A DNA stretch of 64,000 nt from Palsa-965 sp044448685 (lineage in GTDB: Bacteria > Bacteroidota > Bacteroidia > Palsa-965), in the NCBI GenBank assembly GCA_044448685.1, contig JBIOHC010000001.1, positions 124,001 through 188,000 on the forward strand, in the 5' to 3' direction. Each line of letters opens with the position of its first letter. Position 1 is the first letter of the stretch. Positions 44,977-53,830 of this stretch are shown one piece after another. The position numbers were made by a program, and so were the translations under genes. The notes under the pieces were generated by a model. The model searched no databases. It saw only the letters and a program-made list of their open reading frames with translations, and was not told where the DNA came from.

Positions 44977-45355
44977 ATATCAGGGTTAAGTTGGTAATGT
45001 AATCCACTCATTCAAAGCATAATCATCCTGCAATAATAACACTGAGTGCATGGTTTTACGAGAATTTAATAACAATGTTTCAACAAAGCAAAGTTGATGA
45101 GCAAATTATGGTTCATAAGGTGCTGATAAACAATAATATAGCACGTAAAGTAAGTGCCCTTATTTTCACGGCAGGATTGGAATTCGTACCCTTTTGAGCT
45201 CATTTCCAATGGATTTACAACTAAGAGAAGCCCTGAGCATGACCAAGCTCCTAAATATGTTTGCTAATTACACAGGTAGGATATATCATGCAGGCCAGTG
45301 CCCGGGGTCATGGTGAATCATTCCAGACAAGACTAAATTTGAAGAAAACAAAGCC
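44977..45355. other. 379-bp gap between divergent units
   Basis: This AT-rich gap separates the leftward chaperone-like operon from the rightward metal-handling genes. A TAAATTTG box lies at 45334-45341, 15 bp before the YHS lipoprotein start, without a good -33 element. No ORF or strong hairpin was found. No clear leftward promoter was seen for the chaperone-like gene. Confidence 0.5.
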
Positions 45356-45613
45356 ATGAAAACGTATAATATAAAAGCTGTTTTGTTGGTTGGCGCCTTG
45401 TTTCTGTATCTCTCTTCGTGCGACATAGCAAAAAAAACAGCATCGACAGTTCCTCTGGTGGACCTTGTATGCGGATTGCAGGTTGATAAATCCGAAGCGT
45501 ATAAGTACAAATATGCCGGAGTGGTTTATTATTTTGATACATACAACTGCAAAGAAGTATTTATCAGAAGCCCGGAAAAATTCATTAAGAACCAATGTGT
45601 GAAGGCCTATTAG
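45356..45613 (+). CDS. YHS-domain lipoprotein
   Basis: The 85-aa protein is lipidated at Cys22 in LYLSSC. The YHS domain spans residues about 34-80, from LVDLVCGLQVDKSEAYKYKY through GVVYYFDTYNCKEVFI to SPEKFIKN; it is a small domain of metal-handling proteins. The second Cys (NCKEVF) follows the usual spacing. It sits 60 bp before the HMA-TonB receptor and probably works with it in copper or other soft-metal handling at the outer membrane. The metal is inferred. Confidence 0.85.
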   Translation: MKTYNIKAVLLVGALFLYLSSCDIAKKTASTVPLVDLVCGLQVDKSEAYKYKYAGVVYYFDTYNCKEVFIRSPEKFIKNQCVKAY

Positions 45614-45673
45614 TAAGTCCTTACGCCAATTTTAAGGGCCGGATGGGTATTAAATAGGTACCTTTATACAGGG

Positions 45674-48259
45674 ATGAAAAATTTCTTTTTGCACATCAGC
45701 TATATATTGGCATGGATCATTCTTCCATTACAAACTCTGGGGCAACATAATTTCCTGACAGACTCATTTCGGGTATATGGCAATTGTGAACAATGCAAGC
45801 ACAGGATTGAACTAGCTCTCCGTGTAAAAGGGGTCAGGAAAGCTTCCTGGAACGCAGAAAATAAAATTCTTCAAGTTATTTATGACACGTCACGTATAAA
45901 ACTGTGGGAGCTTCATCACCTGGTGGCGAAAAAGGGTCATGACACAGATCTGGAGCGGGCCGATAATACTATTTACAATAAATTACCAGAATGCTGTTTA
46001 TATGAACGTGCTCCGGATCGGGCAATACAGAAACAAGATACCCTTCCGGAGTATTCTTCTCAAATCATAAAGAAAACAGATCCCGGTTTGATAACAGGAA
46101 TCGTACTGTCCGAAACAAGTAAAGGTCATTTCCTTCCGGTCGCTGGAGCCGGGGTTTATTGGGCAGGAAGCGGGATGGGAATTTATTCCGATACCAACGG
46201 TGTTTTCAGTCTTCCCCCCGACTCTCTGCATCACAAGCTCGTTGTCCGTTTCACTGGTTTCCGGTCAGATACCCTGAATATTAAAGATTCAAAGACGCTT
46301 CGTATCATACTTAGAGATGAAGCCACACGTTCGTTGAAAGAGGTCGTCATCTCTGAGCGCCAGGCATCTTCTTATCTGTCAACGCTGAGCCCTTTGCAGA
46401 CAGAGATTATTACTTCTAAAGAATTTCTGAAGGCTGCCTGCTGTAACCTGAGTGAGAGTTTTGAAACGAACCCCTCCGTTGATGTAAATTATTCAGATGC
46501 CATTACCGGGGCCAAACAAATACAGGTATTAGGTCTTTCCGGTATCTATACCCAACTGTTGAACGAAAATTTACCGGGCACCAGAGGGCTGGCAGCTTCC
46601 TATGGATTGACCTTTATACCCGGGCCCTGGATTGAATCAATACAGGTCACCAAAGGAATAGGATCTGTTGTTAATGGGTATGAATCTATCGCCGGGCAGA
46701 TTAATGTAGAGCTTAAAAAACCGGAAAATGGAGAACATCTGCTTTTCAACTCTTTTGTCAATCAGATGGGAAGAACAGAATTCAATATAAATACTGCTTT
46801 CAAGCTAACATCCGGATGGTCATCCGAGCTGCTTCTTCATTCTGACTTTTTGCAGATGAAAACCGACATGAATAAAGACGGGTTCATGGACGCTCCGCAG
46901 GGATATCAGCTAAATGGAATAAACCGTTGGAGATATGATAATCACAAAGGCATAACGGCCCAGCTGGGAATGAAGGCATTGCTGGACGACCGGACAGGTG
47001 GACAACTGACTTATGATCCATCAAGGAGCAAGGATACCCTGAATGGCTACGGTGTAGGGATCAACACAAAGCGATATGAAGCATTCGGAAAACTGGGTTA
47101 TGTATTCCCAGGGGAAAAATACAAAAGCATCGGATTCATGTGCTCCGTTATAAGCAATGATCAGAACTCCTTTTTTGGGTTAAATAGCTACAATGCCTCC
47201 GAACGCAGTCTCTATGCTAATCTGATTTATCAGGGTATTCTCAACAATACCAACCATAAATTCAGAGCGGGAGCCAGTTTTATGTATGGTGATTTCAGGG
47301 AATCACTTAATCTGGTTGACTATCAACATCTGGAAACAGTGCCGGGTTTATTTGTTGAATATACATACACAGGAAGGGAAAAATTTACGCTCGTAGCAGG
47401 GATGAGGGAGGATTATAACAGCCTGTACGGGTTCATTTTTACCCCCCGCCTCCATATGCGTTATGCATTGCGCCCTAATACTATTGTGAGGATTGCTGCG
47501 GGCAGGGGAGAGCGTTCAGCAAATGTATTGGCTGAAAACACATCTCTGCTTACTTCCGACAGACAGATTATGATTAACAGATCTGCCAATCTGCCGGGGT
47601 ATGGATTGACCCCTGAAATTGCCTGGAATGAAGGTGTAAGCTTTCAGCAAAATATCCGGATTGCCGGCCGGCCAGGAAGTGTGATTGCTGACTTTTACCG
47701 GACAGATTTTCAAAACCAGGTGGTGGCAGATCTGTACCAGAGTCCTCAGCTCGCTGTGATTTCCGATTTGAAGGGAGTCTCCTTTTCAAACAGTATGCAA
47801 ATAGAATTGAATCAGGAAGTTCTGAAAGGACTGGATTTGCGTTTGGCTTACCGCTGGCTGGATGTGGAAGCCACCTATCATGGTATGCTTATGGAGAAGC
47901 CTCTTCTGGCTCAGAACCGGATATTGCTGAACCTGGCATACGAATCAAAAAGTCATTGGAAAATAGATTACACCCTTCAAGGGTATGGCAGGAAACGTTT
48001 ACCATGGACGGGCTCTAACCCTGAGGCATACCGCGTGACAGATTATTCACCTGCTTTCAGTATCATGAATGTACAGTTTAGCCGGACCATAAAAATACTG
48101 GAGCTCTATGCAGGTGTGGAGAATATGCTCGATTTCAGGCAAATTAATCTCATTGTAGACCCGCTGCATCCTTACGGTAAATATTTTGATGCCTCTATGG
48201 TCTGGGGGCCGGTATTTGGAAGAATGGTCTATGCAGGCCTGAGACTCAAGCTCAAATAA
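45674..48259 (+). CDS. TonB-dependent receptor with N-terminal HMA domain
   Basis: The 861-aa protein has a signal peptide and then an HMA heavy-metal domain, residues about 30-90 (SFRVYGNCEQCKHRIELAL, Cys38/Cys41). A carboxypeptidase-regulatory domain spans about 135-220 (GVYWAGSGMGIYSDTNGVF). The plug and barrel follow, with the family phrases AACCNLSESFETNPSVDVNY, LLNENLPGTRGLAASYG, GYESIAGQINVELKKPE and a closing barrel strand. This class is common in Bacteroidota and usually accompanies YHS and copper genes. It would import or sense metal, with energy from TonB. No regulator is adjacent. Confidence 0.9.
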   Translation: MKNFFLHISYILAWIILPLQTLGQHNFLTDSFRVYGNCEQCKHRIELALRVKGVRKASWNAENKILQVIYDTSRIKLWELHHLVAKKGHDTDLERADNTIYNKLPECCLYERAPDRAIQKQDTLPEYSSQIIKKTDPGLITGIVLSETSKGHFLPVAGAGVYWAGSGMGIYSDTNGVFSLPPDSLHHKLVVRFTGFRSDTLNIKDSKTLRIILRDEATRSLKEVVISERQASSYLSTLSPLQTEIITSKEFLKAACCNLSESFETNPSVDVNYSDAITGAKQIQVLGLSGIYTQLLNENLPGTRGLAASYGLTFIPGPWIESIQVTKGIGSVVNGYESIAGQINVELKKPENGEHLLFNSFVNQMGRTEFNINTAFKLTSGWSSELLLHSDFLQMKTDMNKDGFMDAPQGYQLNGINRWRYDNHKGITAQLGMKALLDDRTGGQLTYDPSRSKDTLNGYGVGINTKRYEAFGKLGYVFPGEKYKSIGFMCSVISNDQNSFFGLNSYNASERSLYANLIYQGILNNTNHKFRAGASFMYGDFRESLNLVDYQHLETVPGLFVEYTYTGREKFTLVAGMREDYNSLYGFIFTPRLHMRYALRPNTIVRIAAGRGERSANVLAENTSLLTSDRQIMINRSANLPGYGLTPEIAWNEGVSFQQNIRIAGRPGSVIADFYRTDFQNQVVADLYQSPQLAVISDLKGVSFSNSMQIELNQEVLKGLDLRLAYRWLDVEATYHGMLMEKPLLAQNRILLNLAYESKSHWKIDYTLQGYGRKRLPWTGSNPEAYRVTDYSPAFSIMNVQFSRTIKILELYAGVENMLDFRQINLIVDPLHPYGKYFDASMVWGPVFGRMVYAGLRLKLK

Positions 48260-48294
48260 ATCCTTTCTTAATCACAATCTAATCCTGTTCATGC

Positions 48295-48323
48295 TTTGTG
48301 GGCATGGAACTTGCTGATCTTTG
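48295..48323 (+). promoter_or_regulatory. Near-consensus promoter for the outer-membrane protein gene
   Basis: TTTG at 48295-48298 is followed after 17 nt by GATCTTTG at 48316-48323, one base off TAnnTTTG. It lies about 30 bp upstream of the start at 48354. Confidence 0.45.
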
Positions 48324-48353
48324 CATGACTCAGCAACTCCAAATACCAGAACC

Positions 48354-49148
48354 ATGAAAACAAATACAAAGCTTTATCTGCTTTTTTCTATCCTCTTTCC
48401 GTTATTTCTGACTGCACAAGAAGGACCTGATCCCAAACAGATAAAAGAAGGGAAACATAAGCTGAGCGGATTTTATATGACAGGGGGGGCCGGATATACA
48501 TCCTTGTCTCCTTCTTCAACCGCATCGATCAGCACAAATCTATTAAACAATGGGTTTGCACCGATGAGCTCCGATATGGCATGCTGGAGCATGAGCCCTA
48601 TAAAGCTGATTGCCCGTAATACCGTTTTTGAACTGGAGTTAACGGGTCTTCCTCAACGCAACAGCGTATACGGAGAATCACGTACCACTACTTCAGGTTT
48701 CGGAACACGAATAGGTCTTGGTTATGTTGTTTTCCATACAGATCATTTTTTGATTTACCCGGAAGCGGGTTTGTATATGGGAAGCATGGATGTCCATTCT
48801 CACCAGGGAAATTCACCGGTACTCGATGTTTCGGCCACCAACCATGCCACAGCGATCGATTTTTCTCTGAACATAGATCACATCACATCACTTATTCAGG
48901 ATAAAAGCAGCCTGAGCCGGGGTACCTTACCGGTAGGAAAAATTTTCTCCGGGCTAGTTGGCATTTCGGCAGGGTATACAATCAGTCCTTATAATTCGTT
49001 TTGGAATGACAATAATATAGACATCTATAACAAGGTAAGCAACAATGTGAGTTTCCTTACCAATGTGGTAGGTGAAAACACAGTTGCTACCATGTCTATG
49101 TTTTATATCAAGCTCCGTTTGGGGTTTGGAGCTTGCTGGAGAAGTTGA
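48354..49148 (+). CDS. Putative outer-membrane beta-barrel protein
   Basis: The 264-aa protein has a signal peptide (MKTNTKLYLLFSILFPLFLTAQ) from the ATG at 48354; the frame is open 11 codons earlier. Barrel-like strands include HKLSGFYMTGGAGYTSLSP, SGFGTRIGLGYVVFHTDHF, LIYPEAGLYMGSM and MSMFYIKLRLGFGACWRS. The C-terminus is short of the usual final aromatic residue. It follows the TonB receptor but has its own promoter, so a metal role is only suggested by position. No family name assigned. Confidence 0.6.
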   Translation: MKTNTKLYLLFSILFPLFLTAQEGPDPKQIKEGKHKLSGFYMTGGAGYTSLSPSSTASISTNLLNNGFAPMSSDMACWSMSPIKLIARNTVFELELTGLPQRNSVYGESRTTTSGFGTRIGLGYVVFHTDHFLIYPEAGLYMGSMDVHSHQGNSPVLDVSATNHATAIDFSLNIDHITSLIQDKSSLSRGTLPVGKIFSGLVGISAGYTISPYNSFWNDNNIDIYNKVSNNVSFLTNVVGENTVATMSMFYIKLRLGFGACWRS

Positions 49149-49174
49149 AAGGCCTTGCCCGGGTATTCCCTGCG

Positions 49175-49207
49175 CATGTTGCAGCAGGCTGCAACATGCT
49201 CGTTTAA
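49175..49207 (+). terminator. 11-bp hairpin after the outer-membrane protein gene
   Basis: GCATGTTGCAG (49175-49185) pairs perfectly with CTGCAACATGC (49190-49200) around a 4-nt loop. Only a weak T stretch (TCGTTT) follows, so efficiency is doubtful. Confidence 0.5.
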
Positions 49208-49271
49208 GATATCTGATTGGATTGGTGGAGAAGCTCGCAAGATAAAAAGACAATTCCGGTAAAAACATGAC

Positions 49272-50513
49272 CTATATCAGGAATTGCAGGAGGTTGTCGT
49301 TACCATTGAGGTATTCAAACTGAAATCCGAGTCTGGATAAACGATCTTTAAGCGGAAAAAGATCGCCCCGCTCTTTTAATTCTATACCTATCAATGCGGG
49401 CCCGTTTTCGCGGTTGTTTTTTTTCATGTATTCGAAATGTACAATATCATCCTGAGGTCCGAGTACAGATCCGACAAATTCCTTTAATGCTCCAGCCCTT
49501 TGAGGGAATCGTATCACAAAATAATGTTTCAGCCCCTCATATTGCAGAGAACGCTCACGTATCTCGGCTGTGCGCAGGATATCATTATTGCTGCCACTGA
49601 GGACGCAGACGACATTCTTACCTTTTATTTTTTCCCGGATTAAATCCAGTGCAGATACTGTAAGTGCACCGGCAGGCTCCACAACGATTGCCTGCTGGTT
49701 GTACAGATTCAGAATGGTGGTACAGACTTTGCCTTCCGGAACAAGAAGCATTCCGTCAAGTGTTTCACGGCAGATTTCAAAGGTCTTGTCGCCAACACGC
49801 TTAACGGCTGCGCCGTCAACAAACTTATCCAATTGACAGAGTTCGGTATTGTAACCGTTCTGTATTGACAACTGCATGGAAGCTGCTCCTTCCGGTTCTA
49901 TGCCAAGTATTTTTGTTTCAGGGCTAAGACGGGAAAAATAGCTCGATACACCGGCTGCCAGGCCTCCGCCTCCAACAGGTAGCAATAAATAATCAACAGG
50001 AAAGGTGGCATCATCCAGTATTTCCTTACCAACAGTTCCCTGGCCCTCCATAACTTTTTCATCATCAAAAGGATGAACAAAGCAGGCTTTGTGTTCTTCG
50101 CAATAAAGAACAGCCTGTCGGTTGGCATCGTCAAAGGTATCCCCGCTGAGGATGATACGGATCTTGTCTTTTCCGAACAGCATTACCTGATTCAGTTTTT
50201 GAGAAGGCGTGGTTGCCGGCATAAAAATTGTGCCGCTGATATTCAGTTTCTGGCAGGCATAAGCCACGCCCTGAGCATGATTACCGGCGCTGGCACAGAC
50301 AACTCCACGCTGCTGTTCTTCCGGTGAGAGGGAGCTTATCTTATGATAAGCTCCCCTAAGTTTATAAGACCGGACTACCTGCAGATCTTCCCTTTTGAGG
50401 TAAATACTGCATTCAAATTCTTCGCTCAGCTGAGCATTGTATTGCAAGGGAGTATGAATCACTACGCCCTCCAGTTTATGCGCTGCAAGTACTATGTTTT
50501 CTATCTTAAGCAT
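49272..50513 (-). CDS. ilvA: Threonine ammonia-lyase
   Basis: The 413-aa PLP enzyme deaminates threonine to 2-oxobutanoate, the first step to isoleucine. The start at 50513 gives MLKIENIVLAAHKLEGV and overlaps the ilvC stop as TGATG. The PLP lysine is Lys51 in VVRSYKLRGAY. The cofactor loop VGGGGLAAGVS and the SGSNND segment are present. The C-terminus carries one ACT-like regulatory domain (YFVIRFPQRAGALKEFVG), so feedback by isoleucine is likely. It is the last gene of the ilv operon. Confidence 0.95.
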   Translation of the reverse strand: MLKIENIVLAAHKLEGVVIHTPLQYNAQLSEEFECSIYLKREDLQVVRSYKLRGAYHKISSLSPEEQQRGVVCASAGNHAQGVAYACQKLNISGTIFMPATTPSQKLNQVMLFGKDKIRIILSGDTFDDANRQAVLYCEEHKACFVHPFDDEKVMEGQGTVGKEILDDATFPVDYLLLPVGGGGLAAGVSSYFSRLSPETKILGIEPEGAASMQLSIQNGYNTELCQLDKFVDGAAVKRVGDKTFEICRETLDGMLLVPEGKVCTTILNLYNQQAIVVEPAGALTVSALDLIREKIKGKNVVCVLSGSNNDILRTAEIRERSLQYEGLKHYFVIRFPQRAGALKEFVGSVLGPQDDIVHFEYMKKNNRENGPALIGIELKERGDLFPLKDRLSRLGFQFEYLNGNDNLLQFLI

Positions 50514-51550
50514 CAGGGTCTTAGTTTTCTGACAGCAGCGCCGGCCTGCCACAGTTCCGACTCTCTTATTTCTTTCAATTCTTCTTCCAGTTTTGCTCTG
50601 TAGTCAGTTTTACTGCCTTCAGCAATTACACGTGCTGCTTCTTTACCGGATGCTACCTGGTCATACAGCTGATGAAACACCGGAAGTGTGGCATTCCGGA
50701 ATTTACCTTTCCAGTCGAGTGCACCTCTTTGAGCCGTAACAGAAGTATTGGCAAACATCCAGTCCATCCCGTTTTCAGCTACCAGAGGCATAAGGCTCTG
50801 GGTAAGCTCTTCAACAGTTTCATTAAAAGCTTCAGAAGGGGAGTGACCTTTTTCCCTCAATACCTCATATTGAGCTTCAAATAATCCGGCCAAAGCCCCC
50901 ATGAGTATACCGCGTTCTCCGGTGAGGTCTGAATACACTTCTTTTTTAAAATCCGTTTCGAACAGGTACCCGGAGCCTACTCCTATGCCGAGAGCCAGTA
51001 CTCTTTCTGTAGCGCGGCCTGTGGCATCCTGAAATATGGCATAGCTCGAGTTAAGTCCTTTGCCTTGCAGAAACAAACGTCTTAGCGATGTGCCGGATCC
51101 TTTTGGTGCTACCAGGATAACATCCACATCCTTGGGAGGTACGATACCTGTTTGCTCATGGTAGGTGATTCCGAAGCCATGAGAGAAATAGAGGGCCTTA
51201 CCCTTGGTAAGATGTTTTTTAACCATGGGCCAGGAAGCAATCTGTCCGGCATCCGATAAAAGAAACTGTATGATGGTTGCCCTCTTGCAGGCTTCTTCCA
51301 GCTCAAAGAGATTCTTGCCTTCCACCCATCCGTCGGCCAGGGCTTTGTCCCAGCTCTTACCACCTTTGCGCTGGCCGACGATCACGTTTATTCCATTGTC
51401 TTTCAGGTTGAGGCTTTGTCCGGGACCCTGAACGCCATAGCCAATAACAGCTACAATTTCATTTTTCAAAACACCCTGAGCATGTTTGAGGGTGAACTCC
51501 TCGCGGGTTGTTACTTTTTCATTGACGCCTCCAAAATTGATTGTTGCCAT
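50513..51550 (-). CDS. ilvC: Ketol-acid reductoisomerase, fungal-like type
   Basis: The 345-aa enzyme isomerises and reduces acetolactate or acetohydroxybutyrate using NADPH and Mg. The nucleotide motif is GYGVQGPGQSLNLKDNG, followed by ILVAPKGSGTSLRRLF and SDLTGERGILMGALAGLFEA. These and the C-terminal AAVRKLRP resemble the fungal Ilv5 type more than the common bacterial GYGSQGHAHALN form. The active-site acidic residues are in the ERG and E-E-x-T-Q-S-L segments. It overlaps ilvA by 1 nt and lies 1 nt after ilvN. Confidence 0.95.
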   Translation of the reverse strand: MATINFGGVNEKVTTREEFTLKHAQGVLKNEIVAVIGYGVQGPGQSLNLKDNGINVIVGQRKGGKSWDKALADGWVEGKNLFELEEACKRATIIQFLLSDAGQIASWPMVKKHLTKGKALYFSHGFGITYHEQTGIVPPKDVDVILVAPKGSGTSLRRLFLQGKGLNSSYAIFQDATGRATERVLALGIGVGSGYLFETDFKKEVYSDLTGERGILMGALAGLFEAQYEVLREKGHSPSEAFNETVEELTQSLMPLVAENGMDWMFANTSVTAQRGALDWKGKFRNATLPVFHQLYDQVASGKEAARVIAEGSKTDYRAKLEEELKEIRESELWQAGAAVRKLRP

Positions 51551-51551
51551 G

Positions 51552-52118
51552 TTAGTTTTTATTAAAGTGTTTGACTGTTGATTTATTTTCGTTTTCTATT
51601 TCCTTCAGATATGTTGAAAGCGTTTTCATGGGTTTGGTCATTGCTACCTTGCCACTGCCGGCAAACTCAAGTACACCGAATCGGTCCAGAGCCTGAAAAA
51701 GATGTTTTATTTCCAGAGTATCTCCCGTTTTCTCCACTACAATGAATTCAGGAGAGATACTGAGTATCTTGGCATGGTGCTCATTCACGACAGAAGAGAA
51801 TAGTTCATTCTCCTGCAGGGCGGAAGAGGATACTTTGAAAAGGGCCACCTCCCGGGAAATTATTTCCGACTCGGGATGATAAAAAGCCTTGAATACTTCG
51901 ACCTGTTTATCTATTTGTTTAACAAGTTTCCCGATCACATCATAAGTGGCGGAGGCAACTATTGTGTAGCGGTATATTCCCCTGACTTCACTTTCACTGG
52001 CGGTGATACTTTCTATATTGATATGCCTTCGGGTGAAGAGTATGGTTATACGGTTCAGCAATCCTATCCTGTCTTCTGTGAAGATGGATAATGTATATGT
52101 CTGGGTCCGGTTATTCAT
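51552..52118 (-). CDS. ilvN: Acetolactate synthase small (regulatory) subunit
   Basis: The 188-aa subunit carries an N-terminal ACT domain (TYTLSIFTEDRIGLLNRITI, FTRRHINIESITASES) that mediates valine feedback. A second ACT-like half follows (LFKVSSSALQENELFSSVV). It stabilises and regulates the large subunit. Its start codon overlaps the ilvB stop by 1 nt (TAATG), and its stop is 1 nt from the ilvC start. Confidence 0.94.
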   Translation of the reverse strand: MNNRTQTYTLSIFTEDRIGLLNRITILFTRRHINIESITASESEVRGIYRYTIVASATYDVIGKLVKQIDKQVEVFKAFYHPESEIISREVALFKVSSSALQENELFSSVVNEHHAKILSISPEFIVVEKTGDTLEIKHLFQALDRFGVLEFAGSGKVAMTKPMKTLSTYLKEIENENKSTVKHFNKN

Positions 52119-53827
52119 TATTCAAGTATTATTTCAGAAACACTTGCCCCCGTGGCTATCATCGGGAACACATTTTCCTCATTTTCCACTTCCACTTCGA
52201 GCACGTAAGCTTCCGGTGATGCATACATATCGCTCAAGGCTCTGTGCAGGTCTTTGCGTTCTGTTACTTTACGACCTTTGATTCCGTAACCTTTGGCGAT
52301 CGTTATGAAATCTGGATTCTTCATTTCGGTAAAAGAGTAGCGCCGGTCAAAAAAAAGTTGCTGCCATTGACGTACCATTCCCAGAAAATTATTGTTGAGA
52401 ATAAGAATTTTGACTATGATAGAACTTTGCATAATTGTTCCAAGTTCCTGTATGGTCATCTGAAATCCTCCGTCGCCCAATACTGCTACGACATTCTTAT
52501 CCGGGCAGGCCACCTTGGCTCCGATGGCTGCCGGCAGTCCGAAGCCCATTGTACCAAGCCCTCCGCTCGTTACAGAATGGTTGGGTTTGTCGAAGCGGTA
52601 GTATCGGGAAGTGATCATCTGATGTTGTCCAACATCGGTTACAACGATGGCATCGCCTTCACTTATGGTATGAAACTGAGCGATCACTTCAGCCATCCTG
52701 AGTTTATCTCCGGTGGGAGCTATGGCTTCATTGGTGACTTTCTCATCTTCAATACGCCTGCATTCGGAAAAACGGCCGACCCAGTTTGTATGTGTGGCAT
52801 TAGTGATTAAAGGCAGCAAGGCTTGCAGGGTTTCTTTTGCATCACCCAGCAGTGCAACTTCAGCTGGTATTATTTTATTGATTTCAGCAGCATCGATTTC
52901 AAAATGTATCACCTTTGCTTGCCGGGCATACTTGCTTACATTGCCAGTTACCCGGTCGTCAAACCGCATACCTATAGCCAGCAATACATCACATTCATTG
53001 GTGAGTAAATTCGGGCCGTAATTCCCGTGCATACCGAGGTATCCCACATAAAGGGGATGAGAAGCGGGGAATGCAGAAAGTCCGAGTAAGGTACACGCGA
53101 CGGGTATTCCTGCTTTCTCTGCCAGTTGCATCAGTTGCTTTTCTGCTGAGGATAAAAGGACACCATGACCAGCCAATATAAAAGGGCGCTTGGCAGAATT
53201 GATCAGCTCAGCAGCCCGGTTTATTTCATCTGTATTTATTTTTGGTGAGGGGAAATAGCTCCTTACACTTTCACATCTGGTATATGAATAAATGGTCTTT
53301 CCGAATTGGGCATCTTTTGTTATATCTACAAGTACAGGTCCTGGCCGGCCCGAAGTGGCTATATAAAATGCTTTTGATAGCGCATCGGCGATATCACAAG
53401 CACGGGTTACCTGTATATTCCATTTGGTCACAGGCATAGAGATACCCACCACATCGGTTTCCTGAAATGCATCTGTACCAAGGAGGTGTGATGCAACCTG
53501 ACCGGTTATGCAGACCAGGGGAGTAGAGTCTATCTGGGCATCAGCGATACCTGTTATGAGGTTTGTGGCTCCGGGGCCGGAAGTGGCAAATACAACACCC
53601 GGGTTCCCTGATACTCTTGAATAGCCCTGGGCAGCATGTGTAGCGCCTTGTTCATGGCGAACGAGGTAGTGATTAAGTCTGTCCATATAATTGTACAGGG
53701 CATCATATACAGGCATGATAGCTCCGCCGGGGTAACCAAAAACATCTGTAACACCTGCATCCAGCAGAGAAAGTATCACTGCTTCGGCACCGGTTACTTC
53801 TGTATTGTATTTAGCGTGTTTTTCCAT
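52118..53827 (-). CDS. ilvB: Acetolactate synthase large (catalytic) subunit
   Basis: The 569-aa TPP enzyme condenses pyruvate with pyruvate or 2-oxobutanoate. The N-terminus has GAEAVILSLLDAGVTDVFGY and the catalytic Glu59 in RHEQGATHAAQGYSR. FAD- and TPP-binding segments include GMRFDDRVTGN, and the metal motif GDGGFQMTIQEL with NNNFLGMVRQWQ. Its stop overlaps the ilvN start, and it begins 4 bp after ilvD. Confidence 0.96.
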   Translation of the reverse strand: MEKHAKYNTEVTGAEAVILSLLDAGVTDVFGYPGGAIMPVYDALYNYMDRLNHYLVRHEQGATHAAQGYSRVSGNPGVVFATSGPGATNLITGIADAQIDSTPLVCITGQVASHLLGTDAFQETDVVGISMPVTKWNIQVTRACDIADALSKAFYIATSGRPGPVLVDITKDAQFGKTIYSYTRCESVRSYFPSPKINTDEINRAAELINSAKRPFILAGHGVLLSSAEKQLMQLAEKAGIPVACTLLGLSAFPASHPLYVGYLGMHGNYGPNLLTNECDVLLAIGMRFDDRVTGNVSKYARQAKVIHFEIDAAEINKIIPAEVALLGDAKETLQALLPLITNATHTNWVGRFSECRRIEDEKVTNEAIAPTGDKLRMAEVIAQFHTISEGDAIVVTDVGQHQMITSRYYRFDKPNHSVTSGGLGTMGFGLPAAIGAKVACPDKNVVAVLGDGGFQMTIQELGTIMQSSIIVKILILNNNFLGMVRQWQQLFFDRRYSFTEMKNPDFITIAKGYGIKGRKVTERKDLHRALSDMYASPEAYVLEVEVENEENVFPMIATGASVSEIILE

Positions 53828-53830
53828 TTT

